From Rhizobium lentis (GTDB lineage Bacteria; Pseudomonadota; Alphaproteobacteria; Rhizobiales; Rhizobiaceae), in the NCBI RefSeq assembly GCF_014200175.1, contig NZ_JACHBD010000001.1:62001-126000 (forward strand): DNA of 64,000 bases. The letters are read 5' to 3'. The position numbers were made by a program, and so were the translations under genes. The notes under the pieces were generated by a model. That model made no database searches. It saw only the letters and a program-made list of their open reading frames with translations, and was not told the DNA's origin. Numbering within the stretch: position 1 is the first letter of the stretch; every line of letters begins with the position of its first letter. Shown here in pieces: positions 1 to 9,133 of the stretch.

Positions 1-281
1 CCTTCTTCGGTCTGGCCATGTTTCAGTTCGGCTGGATCGGCTCGAACTTCAACTCGCTTGCCATGGAGCCTCTCGGCCATGTGGCCGGCACCGCCTCCTC
101 CGTGCTCGGCTTCATGAGCACGGTTGGCGGCGCCATCATCGGCGCCGGTATCGGCCAGGCCTTCGATGGCACGGCGCTGCCGATGGTCGCCGGTTATTTC
201 GCTGTCTCGATCGCCGGGTTGGTCTTCGTGCTTATTGCCGAGAAGGGCCGCCTGTTCCAGCAGCACAATCCGGCCGTTTGA
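1..281 (+). CDS. Bcr/CflA-type MFS drug efflux transporter, C-terminal part (5' end outside window)
   Basis: Only the last 90 or so codons are present; the gene starts before the window. The tail carries a conserved segment with LEP/MEP-G-AGTA(S/T) followed by a glycine-rich helix and a final hydrophobic helix, as in the last two membrane helices of Bcr/CflA exporters. It closely matches the C-terminus of the next gene downstream (same N-F, EP-G, AGTA, GFxST, GQxF-GT and AE-G-LF positions), so the two are tandem paralogues. The family exports drugs or metabolites across the inner membrane by proton antiport; the substrate cannot be told from sequence. Confidence 0.8.
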   Translation, partial: FFGLAMFQFGWIGSNFNSLAMEPLGHVAGTASSVLGFMSTVGGAIIGAGIGQAFDGTALPMVAGYFAVSIAGLVFVLIAEKGRLFQQHNPAV

Positions 282-316
282 AAGGCCGACCTCCTCCGCA
301 TTCAGGATTTCACCAC

Positions 317-1597
317 ATGACGCCGCCACATAAACCGCACCAGGAAAACCAAGGCTCCCGCCGCATCGGCATGGGCTTCGGTGAATTCGTCGTCACCATT
401 GCGATCATGACGGCCAGCATTGCCATGGCGATCGACAGCATGCTGCCGGCATTGCCCAATATCGGCCGCTCCCTCGGCGTCACCAGCACCAACGACGCCC
501 AGCTCATCATCGGCGTTTTCTTTCTTGGCTTCGGCGTTTCGCAGATATTCTTCGGCAGCCTTTCCGATACGTTCGGCCGCCGCAAAATCCTGCTCGGCGG
601 CCTCGCCTGCTATGTGGTCGGCATGTTTGCCGCTGCCGCCACCAGCAGCTTCGAAATGCTGCTCCTCATGCGCTTCGTCCAGGGCGTCGGCGGCGCGGCT
701 GTGCGCATCACCACCATGGCGATCGTCCGCGACTGCTTCGGCGGCCGCGAAATGGCCCGCGTCATGTCCTATGTCATGATCGTCTTCATGATCGTGCCAA
801 TCGTCGCACCATCGGTGGGCCAGCTCATCATCCTTTATGCCAACTGGCATTGGATCTTCATCCTGCTCGGCGCCGTCGCCACCATCCTCTTCGTCTGGGC
901 ACTTCTGCGGCTGAAGGAATCACTGCCGCCGGAAGAACGCCTGCCGCTGTCGGTCAACTCGGTCACGGACGGCTTCAAGACCGTGCTCACGAACCGGATT
1001 ACCTCAGGCTATATGATCGGCCTCACCATGTTTACCGGCGTCATCAGCGCCTATGTGATCTCGGTGCAGCAGGTCTTCGGCGAAGTTTACGGCCTCGGCG
1101 ATTGGCTGCCGATCGCCTTTGCGGCGACCGCCGGCGGTATTGCGGTGGCCAATTTCGCCAACGGCTTCTTCGTTCGCAAATTCGGCATGCGCCGCATTTC
1201 GCATGCCGCGCTGCTGATCTTCACGGCACTGTCGGCAACCGGCTTTCTCATTGCACTGGCCGGCAAGGCGGATTTCGCAACAGCCTACGGCATCTTCACA
1301 ATCGTCCTGATGATGTTTGCCGTGATCGCCACCAATTTCACCGCCATCAGCCTTGAGCCGATGGGCAATCTCGCCGGGACGGCGACCGCCATCACCGGCT
1401 TCGTCTCGACCACGGCAGGCGCCATCCTCGGCGGACTGGTCGGCCAGATGTTCAACGGCACGGTGCAGCCTCTCTTCGGCGGCTTCGCCCTCTTCGGCCT
1501 GGTGACGATCGCAGCCACCCTCTGGGCCGAGAACGGCAAGCTCTTCACCCATCCCGGAGACAGCCCGCAGCTCGATCCGGGTGCCGCCCACTTCTGA
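317..1597 (+). CDS. Bcr/CflA-type MFS drug efflux transporter
   Basis: A 426-residue protein with about twelve hydrophobic segments. The loop after helix 2 carries the MFS motif as GSLSDTFGRRKIL, and a FVQGVGGAA motif follows in helix 4, both typical of Bcr/CflA exporters (inner membrane, proton-driven). I chose the ATG at 317; an in-frame TTG at 278 overlaps the stop of the upstream paralogue and would add 13 residues without hydrophobic content. The gene follows its paralogue by about 35 bp, so the two are probably co-transcribed and arose by tandem duplication. Substrate unknown. Confidence 0.85.
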   Translation: MTPPHKPHQENQGSRRIGMGFGEFVVTIAIMTASIAMAIDSMLPALPNIGRSLGVTSTNDAQLIIGVFFLGFGVSQIFFGSLSDTFGRRKILLGGLACYVVGMFAAAATSSFEMLLLMRFVQGVGGAAVRITTMAIVRDCFGGREMARVMSYVMIVFMIVPIVAPSVGQLIILYANWHWIFILLGAVATILFVWALLRLKESLPPEERLPLSVNSVTDGFKTVLTNRITSGYMIGLTMFTGVISAYVISVQQVFGEVYGLGDWLPIAFAATAGGIAVANFANGFFVRKFGMRRISHAALLIFTALSATGFLIALAGKADFATAYGIFTIVLMMFAVIATNFTAISLEPMGNLAGTATAITGFVSTTAGAILGGLVGQMFNGTVQPLFGGFALFGLVTIAATLWAENGKLFTHPGDSPQLDPGAAHF

Positions 1598-1638
1598 CGC
1601 CGAAAACGATTGGCTGCAGTGGGGGAAAGGCATTTCCG

Positions 1639-2102
1639 ATGGACGACCGAATTCTGATCAGGCCTTACGCGCCAAGCGACGCAGTCGCAACGATCGCGCT
1701 GTCCGGGAGGTTTCATCGAAAGACTATTTGCCCGCTCAGATCGAGGCTTGGGCGAAGGTGGAAGATCGCAGCCTATGGGCGAAGCGCCGGATAAGCAGGC
1801 CTGGCTGGATCGCGGAAATCGATGGAGTGCCGGTGGGATTTTCCGACCTGACCGAAGACGGATGCCTAGACATGATGTTCGTGCACCCTGAATTTCAGGG
1901 GCTCGGTATCGCAAGCCACCTGTTGAGCAGGGTCGAGAAGGAAGCGTTGAACCTCGGATTCACGCGAATTTATACGGAAGCGAGCCGAACCGCCCGACCG
2001 TTTTTCGAGCGCAGGGGTTTCCGTGTGATAACGAGGCAAACCGTCGAGAAACGCGGGCAAAGCCTGGAAAATTTCCGCATGGAAAAGCTCTACACGGAAT
2101 AG
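1639..2102 (+). pseudogene. GNAT family N-acetyltransferase (YafP-like) with an internal frameshift
   Basis: From the ATG at 1639 (preceded by GGAAAGG) the frame reads a normal GNAT start, MDDRILIRPYAPSDAVATIAL, and then runs off after about codon 21 to a stop at 1792-1794. The following frame, open from before 1639, picks up at about 1703 with AVREVSSKDYLPAQIEAW and continues to 2102 with the acetyl-CoA motif region (MMFVHPEFQGLGIASHLL) and a C-terminal FFERRGF. Related proteins read ALFxxAVxEV across the join, so about 13 nt (any number equal to 1 mod 3) seem to be missing at a repeated GCTGT. It is either a recent pseudogene or a sequence error. An intact-looking 173-aa frame starting at 1581 would replace the N-terminus with unrelated residues. 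Confidence 0.65.
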
Positions 2103-2197
2103 GGCGCGAGCCACCGATACACCTATCCGAATGAACTCGGCCGTCCCGTCGCAGATACGGCCGCAAAATCAGTGCTCTGCGGCCGGTTTTCATGCGT

Positions 2198-3022
2198 TCA
2201 AACGGTAACCACCTCACGGCGCAGCACTTCCCATGAGGCCTTGTCTGGGGCAATCAGCAGCCCGCCGTCGAGATGGTGTGGTAGGTAGGAAGAACCGTCG
2301 AAACGGGCGGCATGGGCGCCGGCCTCCTGGGAAATGAGCGTGCCGGCGAGATGATCCCAGGGCATCAGCTTGTTGTACATGAGGTAATGCACATGGCCGC
2401 CCGCAAGGGTGCGGTATTCGTGAGCCGCGCAGCGGTAGTTGGTGAGGAAGCGCACCTTGGCGAGATTGCCGAGGATCTCGGCCCGCTTCTCCTGCGGCAG
2501 GTAGCCGGTGGAGGCCATGCCGACCATCTGGTCGAGCGCGACAGGCTCGGCCGCGCGCAGCCGCCGCGCTTCGCCATCCGGCCGCCGCAGCCAGGCGCCG
2601 CTTCCCCTTTCCGCCATCACCCAGTCGTCGCCCATCGGATCGTAAATGATGCCTGCAATCGTCTCGCCGCCGGAAACGACCGACGCCATGACGCCGAAGG
2701 CCGGGATGCCGGCGGCGAAATTGAACGTGCCGTCGACCGGATCGACGACGATGGCGAGATCGGCATCGGCGAGCCTGCCGAGCAGTGCCGGCACGGCCGA
2801 GACCGATTCTTCGCCGACGAACAGGGCGCCCGGCCAGAGCTGTTCGGCTTCCGCCTTGATCATCCGCTCGGCCTGCTCATCGGCCTCGGTAACGAGATCG
2901 GTCGCCTCGCTCTTGGCGCGCACATCGTCCCGGCCAAGCCGGCGGAAGCGCGGCAGAATTTCCGCTTTCGCCGCCCGGCGCAAGAGATCGGCAAGGGCGG
3001 TCACGTCGACAGTCGCAGTCAT
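2198..3022 (-). CDS. inositol monophosphatase family protein (first of tandem pair)
   Basis: A 274-residue member of the Mg-dependent inositol monophosphatase/CysQ/FBPase superfamily. The metal ligands are visible in order: GEES near residue 80, DPVDGTFNFAAG near 105, and PWDHLAG near 210. The start at 3022 has AAAGGAT upstream, whereas an earlier in-frame ATG at 3049 lacks one. It lies 28 bp downstream of a paralogue with the same layout, which suggests one transcript. Substrates of this superfamily include inositol phosphates, histidinol phosphate and PAP; the exact one is not readable here. Confidence 0.85.
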   Translation of the reverse strand: MTATVDVTALADLLRRAAKAEILPRFRRLGRDDVRAKSEATDLVTEADEQAERMIKAEAEQLWPGALFVGEESVSAVPALLGRLADADLAIVVDPVDGTFNFAAGIPAFGVMASVVSGGETIAGIIYDPMGDDWVMAERGSGAWLRRPDGEARRLRAAEPVALDQMVGMASTGYLPQEKRAEILGNLAKVRFLTNYRCAAHEYRTLAGGHVHYLMYNKLMPWDHLAGTLISQEAGAHAARFDGSSYLPHHLDGGLLIAPDKASWEVLRREVVTV

Positions 3023-3050
3023 GTCAAATCCTTTCAGGAAGCGTGTCAAA

Positions 3051-3878
3051 TCAGATGCCGATGACCTCGCGGCGGATCAGCTGCCAGCTGTCCCTGTCGG
3101 GTGCTGAGATAATGCCGCCCGTCGTCTCGCCGGGGCGATAGGGGGTGCCGTCGAATTTCGCCGTGTGGCCGCCGGCCTCCTGATGCGCGAGCACGCCGGC
3201 CAGGTGATCCCAGGGCATCAGCTTCGCATGGCCGATGAAATGCAGCTTGCCGGAGGCAACCATCCAATATTCGTAGGCCGAGCAGTTGAAAGCAAAGGTC
3301 ATTCTGATCTTCGCCAGGTTGGAGCAGATGCGCGAGCGATCCGGGTCGTCCATATGGCCCCATGAGATGCCGCCGACCATCTGGTCCAGGGCGGCGGGTT
3401 CCGCCACCTTGAGCCTGCTCGATTGGCCGTCCTGTCGCGTCAGAAAGGAGCCCGCTCCCTTGATCGCCATCACCGTATCGCCGAGGACGGGATCATGAAT
3501 GATGCCGGCGACCGTCTCGCCCCTGACGGTCACCGCCAGCATCGTCCCGAAGACCGGAAGCCCGGCGGCGAAATTGAAGGTGCCATCGACAGGATCGATG
3601 ACGAAGGCGAGCTCGGCGTCGGCAAGGGCCGGAACGACGGACCGATCGACGTCATAGGCTTCCTCGCCGACAACGAGTGCTGCGGGAAAACGCTCTTTCA
3701 GCGCCGCGGTGATCTTGTGTTCGGCGAGCACGTCCGCCTCCGTCACCAGGTCGATTGCGGACGTCTTTTCGGAAACGTCGGCAGTGCCCAGATTGCGAAA
3801 ACGCGGCATGATTTCGGCGCGTGCCGCCTCCCTGACGCTAGCGCCAAGAAAGAGAATATCCTTATCTGAAATGCTCAT
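3051..3878 (-). CDS. inositol monophosphatase family protein (second of tandem pair)
   Basis: A 275-residue paralogue of the preceding entry, with GEEAYD, DPVDGTFNFAAG and PWDHLAG metal-binding motifs in the usual order. The two proteins share the segments AAxAEIxPRFRxLG, DLVTEAD, AAEPxALDQMVG and KLMPWDHLAG, so they come from an old tandem duplication with considerable divergence. It is the upstream member of the pair and follows ttcA by 48 bp, so ttcA and both phosphatases may share a transcript. The substrate is not determined. Confidence 0.85.
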   Translation of the reverse strand: MSISDKDILFLGASVREAARAEIMPRFRNLGTADVSEKTSAIDLVTEADVLAEHKITAALKERFPAALVVGEEAYDVDRSVVPALADAELAFVIDPVDGTFNFAAGLPVFGTMLAVTVRGETVAGIIHDPVLGDTVMAIKGAGSFLTRQDGQSSRLKVAEPAALDQMVGGISWGHMDDPDRSRICSNLAKIRMTFAFNCSAYEYWMVASGKLHFIGHAKLMPWDHLAGVLAHQEAGGHTAKFDGTPYRPGETTGGIISAPDRDSWQLIRREVIGI

Positions 3879-3926
3879 GCGAAATCATGTCCTTCATGCA
3901 GCGACCAGCCTCCCGCAGCCGGCCTT

Positions 3927-4790
3927 TCACGAAGGGTCGGTGACTGTCAAGCCGGAAAACTCGAAGAGCTTCGGATCGAGCAGATGCGACGGGTTCACAT
4001 GCGAAAGCGCCCGCAGCATCGTGTCCTTGCGTCCGGGCATGCGCCGTTCGATATCGGCGAGCATGTCCTTCATCGCATTGCGCTGCAGCCCGTCCTGGGA
4101 GCCGCAGAGATCGCACGGGATGATCGGAAACTGCATGGCGACGGCGAACCTGGCAAGATCGTCCTCGGCGGCATAGGCGAGCGGCCGAAGCACCATCAGG
4201 TCGCCCTCGTCGTTCAGAAGCTTTGCCGGCATCGAGGCAAGCCGCCCGCCGTGAAAGAAATTCATGAAGAAGGTTTCGAGAATGTCCTCACGGTGATGGC
4301 CGAGCACCAGTGCGTCGCAGCCCTCCTCCCGCGCAATGCGGTAGAGATTGCCGCGCCGCAGCCGCGAACAGAGCGAGCAATAGGTGGCGCCTTCGGGCAC
4401 TTTTTCCTTCACGATCGAATAGGTGTCGCGATATTCGATCCGATGCCGGACGCCGATCTTTGTCAGATAGTCCGGCAGCACATGCTTTGGAAAGTTCGGC
4501 TGTCCCTGGTCGAGATTGCAGGCGATAAGTTCGACAGGCAGCAGCCCGCGCCATTTCAGATCGAGCAGCAGCGCCAGTAGACCGTAGGAATCCTTGCCAC
4601 CGGAGAGGCCGACGAGCCAGCGCTTCTGCCCCTTCAGCATGTCGAAATCGTCGAAAGCCTGACGTACTTGCCTGAGCAGGCGCTTGCGCAGCTTGTTGAA
4701 GGACACCGAACGTGGCGCATCGGCAAAGAGTGCAAGACCAACGCCATCGTCCGCTTCGAGCTCATCCGCGATATTAGCTGCGATATTCAT
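3927..4790 (-). CDS. ttcA: tRNA 2-thiocytidine(32) synthetase TtcA
   Basis: A 287-residue PP-loop ATPase that thiolates C32 in the anticodon loop of certain tRNAs, using an iron-sulphur cluster and persulphide sulphur. The PP-loop SGGKDS is at residues 63-68, a CSLC pair at 138-141, and a third cysteine region CDLCGSQ lies downstream; these are the cluster and adenylation motifs of the family. I chose the ATG at 4790, which has AGGACAAG just upstream. An in-frame ATG at 4820 would add ten residues. It lies upstream of two phosphatase genes on the same strand. Confidence 0.92.
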   Translation of the reverse strand: MNIAANIADELEADDGVGLALFADAPRSVSFNKLRKRLLRQVRQAFDDFDMLKGQKRWLVGLSGGKDSYGLLALLLDLKWRGLLPVELIACNLDQGQPNFPKHVLPDYLTKIGVRHRIEYRDTYSIVKEKVPEGATYCSLCSRLRRGNLYRIAREEGCDALVLGHHREDILETFFMNFFHGGRLASMPAKLLNDEGDLMVLRPLAYAAEDDLARFAVAMQFPIIPCDLCGSQDGLQRNAMKDMLADIERRMPGRKDTMLRALSHVNPSHLLDPKLFEFSGLTVTDPS

Positions 4791-4847
4791 TGCTTGTCCT
4801 ATCGAAGGTGAACTTGCCATAGCAGAAAGCGGCCTGACAACACAGCC

Positions 4848-5777
4848 TCAATCGCCGAAAACCGACCAGCCGGTGCGGGCCGCAAGCATCTCCAGCGCCA
4901 CGGCGCCAAGCTGCGAATTGCCGACCTTGTTCAGCCCCGGCGACCAGACCGCGATCGAAGCAATGCCGGGCGCTACCGCAAAAATGCCGCCGCCGACGCC
5001 GCTCTTGCCGGGCAGGCCGACATGATAGGCGAAGTCACCCGAGCCGTCGTAATGGCCGCAGGTCAGCATCAGCGCATTGATGCGCCGCGCCCGCTTCGGC
5101 GAGACCACCGAATGACCGGTCATCGGATTGCTGCCGCGCGCTGCCAGGAACAGCCCGGCGCGGGCGAGCTGCTCGCAGCTCATCGACAGGGCGCATTGAT
5201 GGAAATAGACGCCGAGCACGTGGTCGACGGGGTGGTCGAGATTGCGGTAGGCGCGCATGAAGTTCGCGAGCGCGACATTGCGGTACCCCGTCTGCGTTTC
5301 CGAGCGCGCCACCTTGTCATCGATGGTGATCGACTCGTCGTCGGCGAGATAACGCACGAAGCGCAGCAATTCGCCGATCGCCTCGCGTGGCGCATGACCG
5401 GCCATGACGACGTCGGTGACCGCGATCGCGCCGGCATTGATGAAGGGATTGCGCGGAATGCCGCTCTCGTGCTCGAGCTGGACGATCGAGTTGAAAGCCG
5501 ATCCTGACGGCTCGCGTCCGACGCGCTTCCATAGACCTTCGCCGACCTTGCCGAGCGCCAAGGTCAGCATGAAGACCTTGGAGATGCTCTGGATCGAGAA
5601 GGCGATATCGGCGTCGCCGATACGATAGACCTTGCCGTCGACAGTGACGATCGCCATCCCGAACTGTCGTGGATCGACCTTGGCGAGCTCGGGTATATAG
5701 TCAGCGACCTTACCCTCGCCGACCCGCGGCAGAATATCGGTGTAGATGCTGTCGAGGGTCGCCTGCAAATCCGCCAT
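4848..5777 (-). CDS. glsA: glutaminase A
   Basis: A 309-residue enzyme that hydrolyses glutamine to glutamate and ammonia. It has the family's serine-lysine dyad in SISK (residues 64-67) and the signatures NPFINAGAI and SGVGGGI. Length and motif order match the single-domain bacterial glutaminases of the beta-lactamase-like fold. GGAGAG precedes the ATG. It stands alone between rpsD (upstream on the same strand, separated by a terminator) and ttcA. In rhizobia such enzymes serve glutamine catabolism and possibly acid tolerance; that role is inferred from the family. Confidence 0.93.
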   Translation of the reverse strand: MADLQATLDSIYTDILPRVGEGKVADYIPELAKVDPRQFGMAIVTVDGKVYRIGDADIAFSIQSISKVFMLTLALGKVGEGLWKRVGREPSGSAFNSIVQLEHESGIPRNPFINAGAIAVTDVVMAGHAPREAIGELLRFVRYLADDESITIDDKVARSETQTGYRNVALANFMRAYRNLDHPVDHVLGVYFHQCALSMSCEQLARAGLFLAARGSNPMTGHSVVSPKRARRINALMLTCGHYDGSGDFAYHVGLPGKSGVGGGIFAVAPGIASIAVWSPGLNKVGNSQLGAVALEMLAARTGWSVFGD

Positions 5778-5796
5778 CGCTTCTCTCCGGATAACA

Positions 5797-5824
5797 AAAA
5801 AGCCGCCCGAAAGAGCGGCTTTTC
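5797..5824 (-). terminator. rho-independent terminator after rpsD
   Basis: Read on the minus strand, a GC-rich stem (AAAAGCCGCTC / GGGCGGCTTTTTT) with a short loop ends in a run of T, about 25 bp past the rpsD stop. The hairpin is nearly symmetric. It separates rpsD from glsA. Confidence 0.8.
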
Positions 5825-5849
5825 CATAAGCGAAAACGCCTGGTTCTTC

Positions 5850-6467
5850 TTAGCGCGAATAGAATTCGACGACCAGATGCGGTTCCATGACAACGGGGAA
5901 CGGAACGTCGCTGAGCGTCGGAACGCGACCATACGTGGCGACCATCTTGTTGTGATCGACTTCGATATAGTCGGGAACGTCGCGCTCGGCGAGGCTGACG
6001 GCTTCCAGAACGGTCACCAGCTGCTTCGACTTCTCGCGAACTTCGATGACATCGCCGGCCTTGCAGCGATAGGAACCGATGTTGACGCGAATACCGTTGA
6101 CGGTGACGTGGCCATGGTTGACGAACTGACGGGCAGCAAAGACCGTCGGAACGAACTTGGCGCGATAGACGATCGCGTCGAGGCGGGATTCCAGAAGGCC
6201 GATCAGGTTTTCGGAAGTGTCACCCTTGCGGCGGGCGGCTTCGGCGAAGATCGCGCGGAACTGCTTTTCGCGCAGGTCGCCATAATAGCCCTTGAGCTTC
6301 TGCTTGGCGCGCAGCTGCACACCGAAGTCCGAAAGCTTGCCCTTGCGACGCTGGCCGTGCTGGCCCGGGCCGTATTCGCGGCGGTTCACCGGGGACTTCG
6401 GACGGCCCCAGATGTTTTCGCCCATACGGCGGTCAATTTTGTACTTGGACGATTCGCGCTTGCTCAT
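5850..6467 (-). CDS. rpsD: 30S ribosomal protein S4
   Basis: A 205-residue primary rRNA-binding protein of the small subunit. The N-terminus [14 protein letters not shown], the [13 protein letters not shown] block and the S4 RNA-binding domain (residues about 93-155, with [11 protein letters not shown] and [11 protein letters not shown]) are typical of alphaproteobacterial S4. The start at 6467 has AAAGGAAAT upstream; the longer in-frame ATG at 6524 lacks conserved sequence. It is monocistronic, outside the alpha operon, as usual in rhizobia. A long 5' leader (see promoter at 6640-6668) leaves room for autoregulation. Confidence 0.97.
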   Translation of the reverse strand: MSKRESSKYKIDRRMGENIWGRPKSPVNRREYGPGQHGQRRKGKLSDFGVQLRAKQKLKGYYGDLREKQFRAIFAEAARRKGDTSENLIGLLESRLDAIVYRAKFVPTVFAARQFVNHGHVTVNGIRVNIGSYRCKAGDVIEVREKSKQLVTVLEAVSLAERDVPDYIEVDHNKMVATYGRVPTLSDVPFPVVMEPHLVVEFYSR

Positions 6468-6639
6468 CGTATTTCCTTTCAAAGGTTTATGGCGGTTTGT
6501 TGCCAAACCGCGCGAAGGAAACACGCCCTCCTCTGATCTCTTCCGAGACCTGACAGGATGTTTCGGTTACGCGAACAGAAACGATCCACGGGACATGTCA
6601 AATGAAACACCGGACATTGCTGCCCGGTGCTTGGCGCGG

Positions 6640-6668
6640 TCTTTAGAGGCCCGTCATGAAAATGTCAA
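6640..6668 (-). promoter_or_regulatory. sigma-70-type promoter of rpsD with a structured leader
   Basis: On the minus strand there is a perfect TTGACA at 6663-6668, 17 bp of spacer, then TAAAGA at 6640-6645. Transcription would start near 6633 and give an rpsD leader of about 165 nt. The leader begins with a hairpin (CACCGG/CCGGTG arms, about 6608-6629). The same sequence also lies just past the stop of the HerA-like gene. Confidence 0.55.
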
Positions 6669-6692
6669 CTGCGCCAAAGCCCGAAAGCGCGA

Positions 6693-8204
6693 CTATTCCG
6701 CAGCCAACGGCTGATCGCCGGTATCAGGTGCGTTCGCATCACCGGGTGCGGTCTGGCAATTCATGTCGGGGAAAGCCACGATACGTTTGCCGGAGAAATC
6801 CGTGTGCACGACGACGATCCCCTGCTCCTCGAAATAACCGAGCAGGCGGCGGGCGCGCCGCGCCGAGTGGGTGCCATAGGCACGGGCGATGCGCGCGTCG
6901 GACGGGCACGGTTCGCCGCAGACGGCCGCCTTGGCGAGCATCAGAAAGACGCCCTGCAGATCGTCGGTGACGCTTGCGGACAGCGACAAGGCCGTCGCCC
7001 ATTCATCGCTCGCCGCTGTCGCCGCGTCGACACCGGAGCGGGAGATCGCCACGCGCCGGCGGAAATCCGGCAATGCGATCGGCGGTCCCGGCACGCGGCG
7101 CATGCGCAGCCGCACGAGAAAATCCTGATAGAGCACGGCATCGGTGCGGAAAGCGGAGGTGGGATCGTCGAGTATTTCGGCAAGCACGCCGGCGAGGCGT
7201 TCCTCCCGCTCCTCGGCGGAGATTTCCACCTGGCTCGCCCTCGCCTCGACGGGCGCAGGCGACGCCGCCGGCGTCGAGCGTGAGAGCTCCGCCAGTATAT
7301 CGGTGGTCGGCCGCGGCGCCGGCGGCGCGCGGCGCACGGGCGCACGCTGGAACTCCTCCGGATCGGGCGTGAAGATCAGGTCCTCGACATCCTGCGGCGC
7401 ATCCGGCAGCGGCATCAGCTTCGGGCTGGAGGAGCGCGCCGATGTTTCCACCGCGCCGATCTGGATCGGCAGCGGCCGGCGCGACAGCGCCGGTCCGAGA
7501 GCAACGAAATTGCCGCGTTTTAGATCGCGAAACATCTCGGCCTGACGCCGGTCCATACCGAGCAGGTCGGCGGCGCGCGCCATGTCGATATCGAGAAAGG
7601 TGCGGCCCATCAGGAAGTTCGAGGCCTCGGCCGCGACGTTCTTGGCGAGTTTGGCAAGCCGCTGCGTGGCGATCACCCCGGCAAGCCCGCGCTTGCGGCC
7701 GCGGCACATCAGGTTGGTCATCGCCCCGAGCGACATCTTGCGTGCATCTTCCGAGACATCGCCGCCGACCGAAGGCGCGAACATCTGCGCCTCGTCGACG
7801 ACGACGAGAACGGGATACCAGTATTCCCGATCGGCATCGAACATGCCGTTGAGGAAGGCGGCAGCGGCACGCATCTGCTGCTCGATGTCGAGTCCTTCCA
7901 ACGTCAACACGCAGGACACCCGATGCTGGCGGATACGGTTGGCGATACCTGCCAGCTCCGCCTCGGTGCGCTCGCCATCGACGACGATATGGCCGAACTT
8001 GTCGCTGAGGGTGACGAAATCACCTTCGGGATCGATGATGACCTGCTGCACCCATTGCGCGGATTGCTCGAGCAAACGGCGCAGGAGATGTGACTTTCCC
8101 GATCCGGAATTGCCCTGCACGAGCAGGCGGGTCGCCAGCAGCTCCTCGATATCGAGCGTCGCCGGGTTGCCGGACGCCAATCCCATATCGATACCAACCT
8201 GCAA
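6693..8204 (-). CDS. HerA-like DNA-translocase-type ATPase (DUF87/DUF853-like)
   Basis: A 503-residue P-loop ATPase. Walker A GNSGSGKS is at residues 31-38, and Walker B ends in DEAQ at 137-140, followed by CRGRKRGL and IATQRLAKL, typical of HerA/FtsK-type motors. A proline-rich linker (about 290-310) precedes a C-terminal helical region. The ORF opens with a TTG at 8204 that has GAGGAT six bases upstream; an ATG at codon 7 is the alternative. HerA usually pairs with the nuclease NurA in DNA end processing, but no nuclease gene is adjacent. Its role here is unknown. Confidence 0.75.
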   Translation of the reverse strand: MQVGIDMGLASGNPATLDIEELLATRLLVQGNSGSGKSHLLRRLLEQSAQWVQQVIIDPEGDFVTLSDKFGHIVVDGERTEAELAGIANRIRQHRVSCVLTLEGLDIEQQMRAAAAFLNGMFDADREYWYPVLVVVDEAQMFAPSVGGDVSEDARKMSLGAMTNLMCRGRKRGLAGVIATQRLAKLAKNVAAEASNFLMGRTFLDIDMARAADLLGMDRRQAEMFRDLKRGNFVALGPALSRRPLPIQIGAVETSARSSSPKLMPLPDAPQDVEDLIFTPDPEEFQRAPVRRAPPAPRPTTDILAELSRSTPAASPAPVEARASQVEISAEEREERLAGVLAEILDDPTSAFRTDAVLYQDFLVRLRMRRVPGPPIALPDFRRRVAISRSGVDAATAASDEWATALSLSASVTDDLQGVFLMLAKAAVCGEPCPSDARIARAYGTHSARRARRLLGYFEEQGIVVVHTDFSGKRIVAFPDMNCQTAPGDANAPDTGDQPLAAE

Positions 8205-8332
8205 TGCCGATCCTCGCGACGAAAAGACTCACATGAACGAAGCACCATTCTTCCGAAACGGCAACGCCCCGTCTATCAAAGAATCTGCTGATTTTCAGGG
8301 CCGGATTTCGCCAACCCACAGGACAATTCCCC

Positions 8333-9133
8333 TCATGCCCTCAAGCCGAATCCCTGCATCAGCCGCCGCGTGGCGAAATCCTGCTGGCCTGAGGTAAACA
8401 CGGCGAAGTCGAAATTGTCGGGATGCACGGCATCGGCAACCAGCGGAACCAGCGTGCGGGCGCGGCGCGCGATCGCTTCGGCCGGATCAAGCCAGTCGAC
8501 CGGCCACGGCGCAATCCGCCGGAAAAGATTGGCCATGAAAGGATAATGCGTGCAGGCAAGCACGACGATATCTGTCTTCTGACCATCCTTCTCGACGAAA
8601 CACTGGTCGATTTCGGCCAGCACCGCGTCGTCGGAGACGGCGTCGCCGCGAATATAGGCTTCGGCCATGCGCGCCAGGTTCTGCGAGCCGACGAGACGGA
8701 CATGGCATTGCTGCGCGAAGGACTGGATGAGATCGCGTGTATAGGCCCGCTTCACCGTTCCCGGCGTTGCGAGCACCGAGACGAGGCCAGAGCGCGTCCG
8801 CTCCGCCGCCGGCTTGATAGCCGGCACGGTGCCGACGAAGGTCATCTGCGGAAAGGCGGCGCGCAGATCGGCGCCGACGAGGGTAAAGGCGGTGTTGCAG
8901 GCAACGATGCAGACTTCGGGGTCGTGCTCCGCGAGCAGCCGGCCGAAGAGCCCGATCACACGCTCCTTCAGCGCCTGTTCCTCCCAGCCACCATAGGGAA
9001 AGCCGGCATCGTCGGCGACGTAGATGAAGCCGCGCTCCGGCATCAGCACGCGCGCCTCGCGCAGCACGGTCAGCCCGCCGATGCCGGAGTCGAAGAGAAG
9101 GATGGGTTTCAGCTCACGCGTCGTCGCTGTCAT
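8333..9133 (-). CDS. murI: glutamate racemase
   Basis: A 266-residue enzyme converting L- to D-glutamate for peptidoglycan. The aspartate-glutamate racemase motifs are present: FDSGIGG near the N-terminus, VACNTAF with the first catalytic cysteine, and VLACTHYPF with the second. The start at 9133 overlaps the end of trmJ by 20 bp on the same strand; a longer reading frame to 9328 would only overlap trmJ further. Overlap and spacing point to a FUSC-trmJ-murI operon. Confidence 0.93.
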   Translation of the reverse strand: MTATTRELKPILLFDSGIGGLTVLREARVLMPERGFIYVADDAGFPYGGWEEQALKERVIGLFGRLLAEHDPEVCIVACNTAFTLVGADLRAAFPQMTFVGTVPAIKPAAERTRSGLVSVLATPGTVKRAYTRDLIQSFAQQCHVRLVGSQNLARMAEAYIRGDAVSDDAVLAEIDQCFVEKDGQKTDIVVLACTHYPFMANLFRRIAPWPVDWLDPAEAIARRARTLVPLVADAVHPDNFDFAVFTSGQQDFATRRLMQGFGLRA

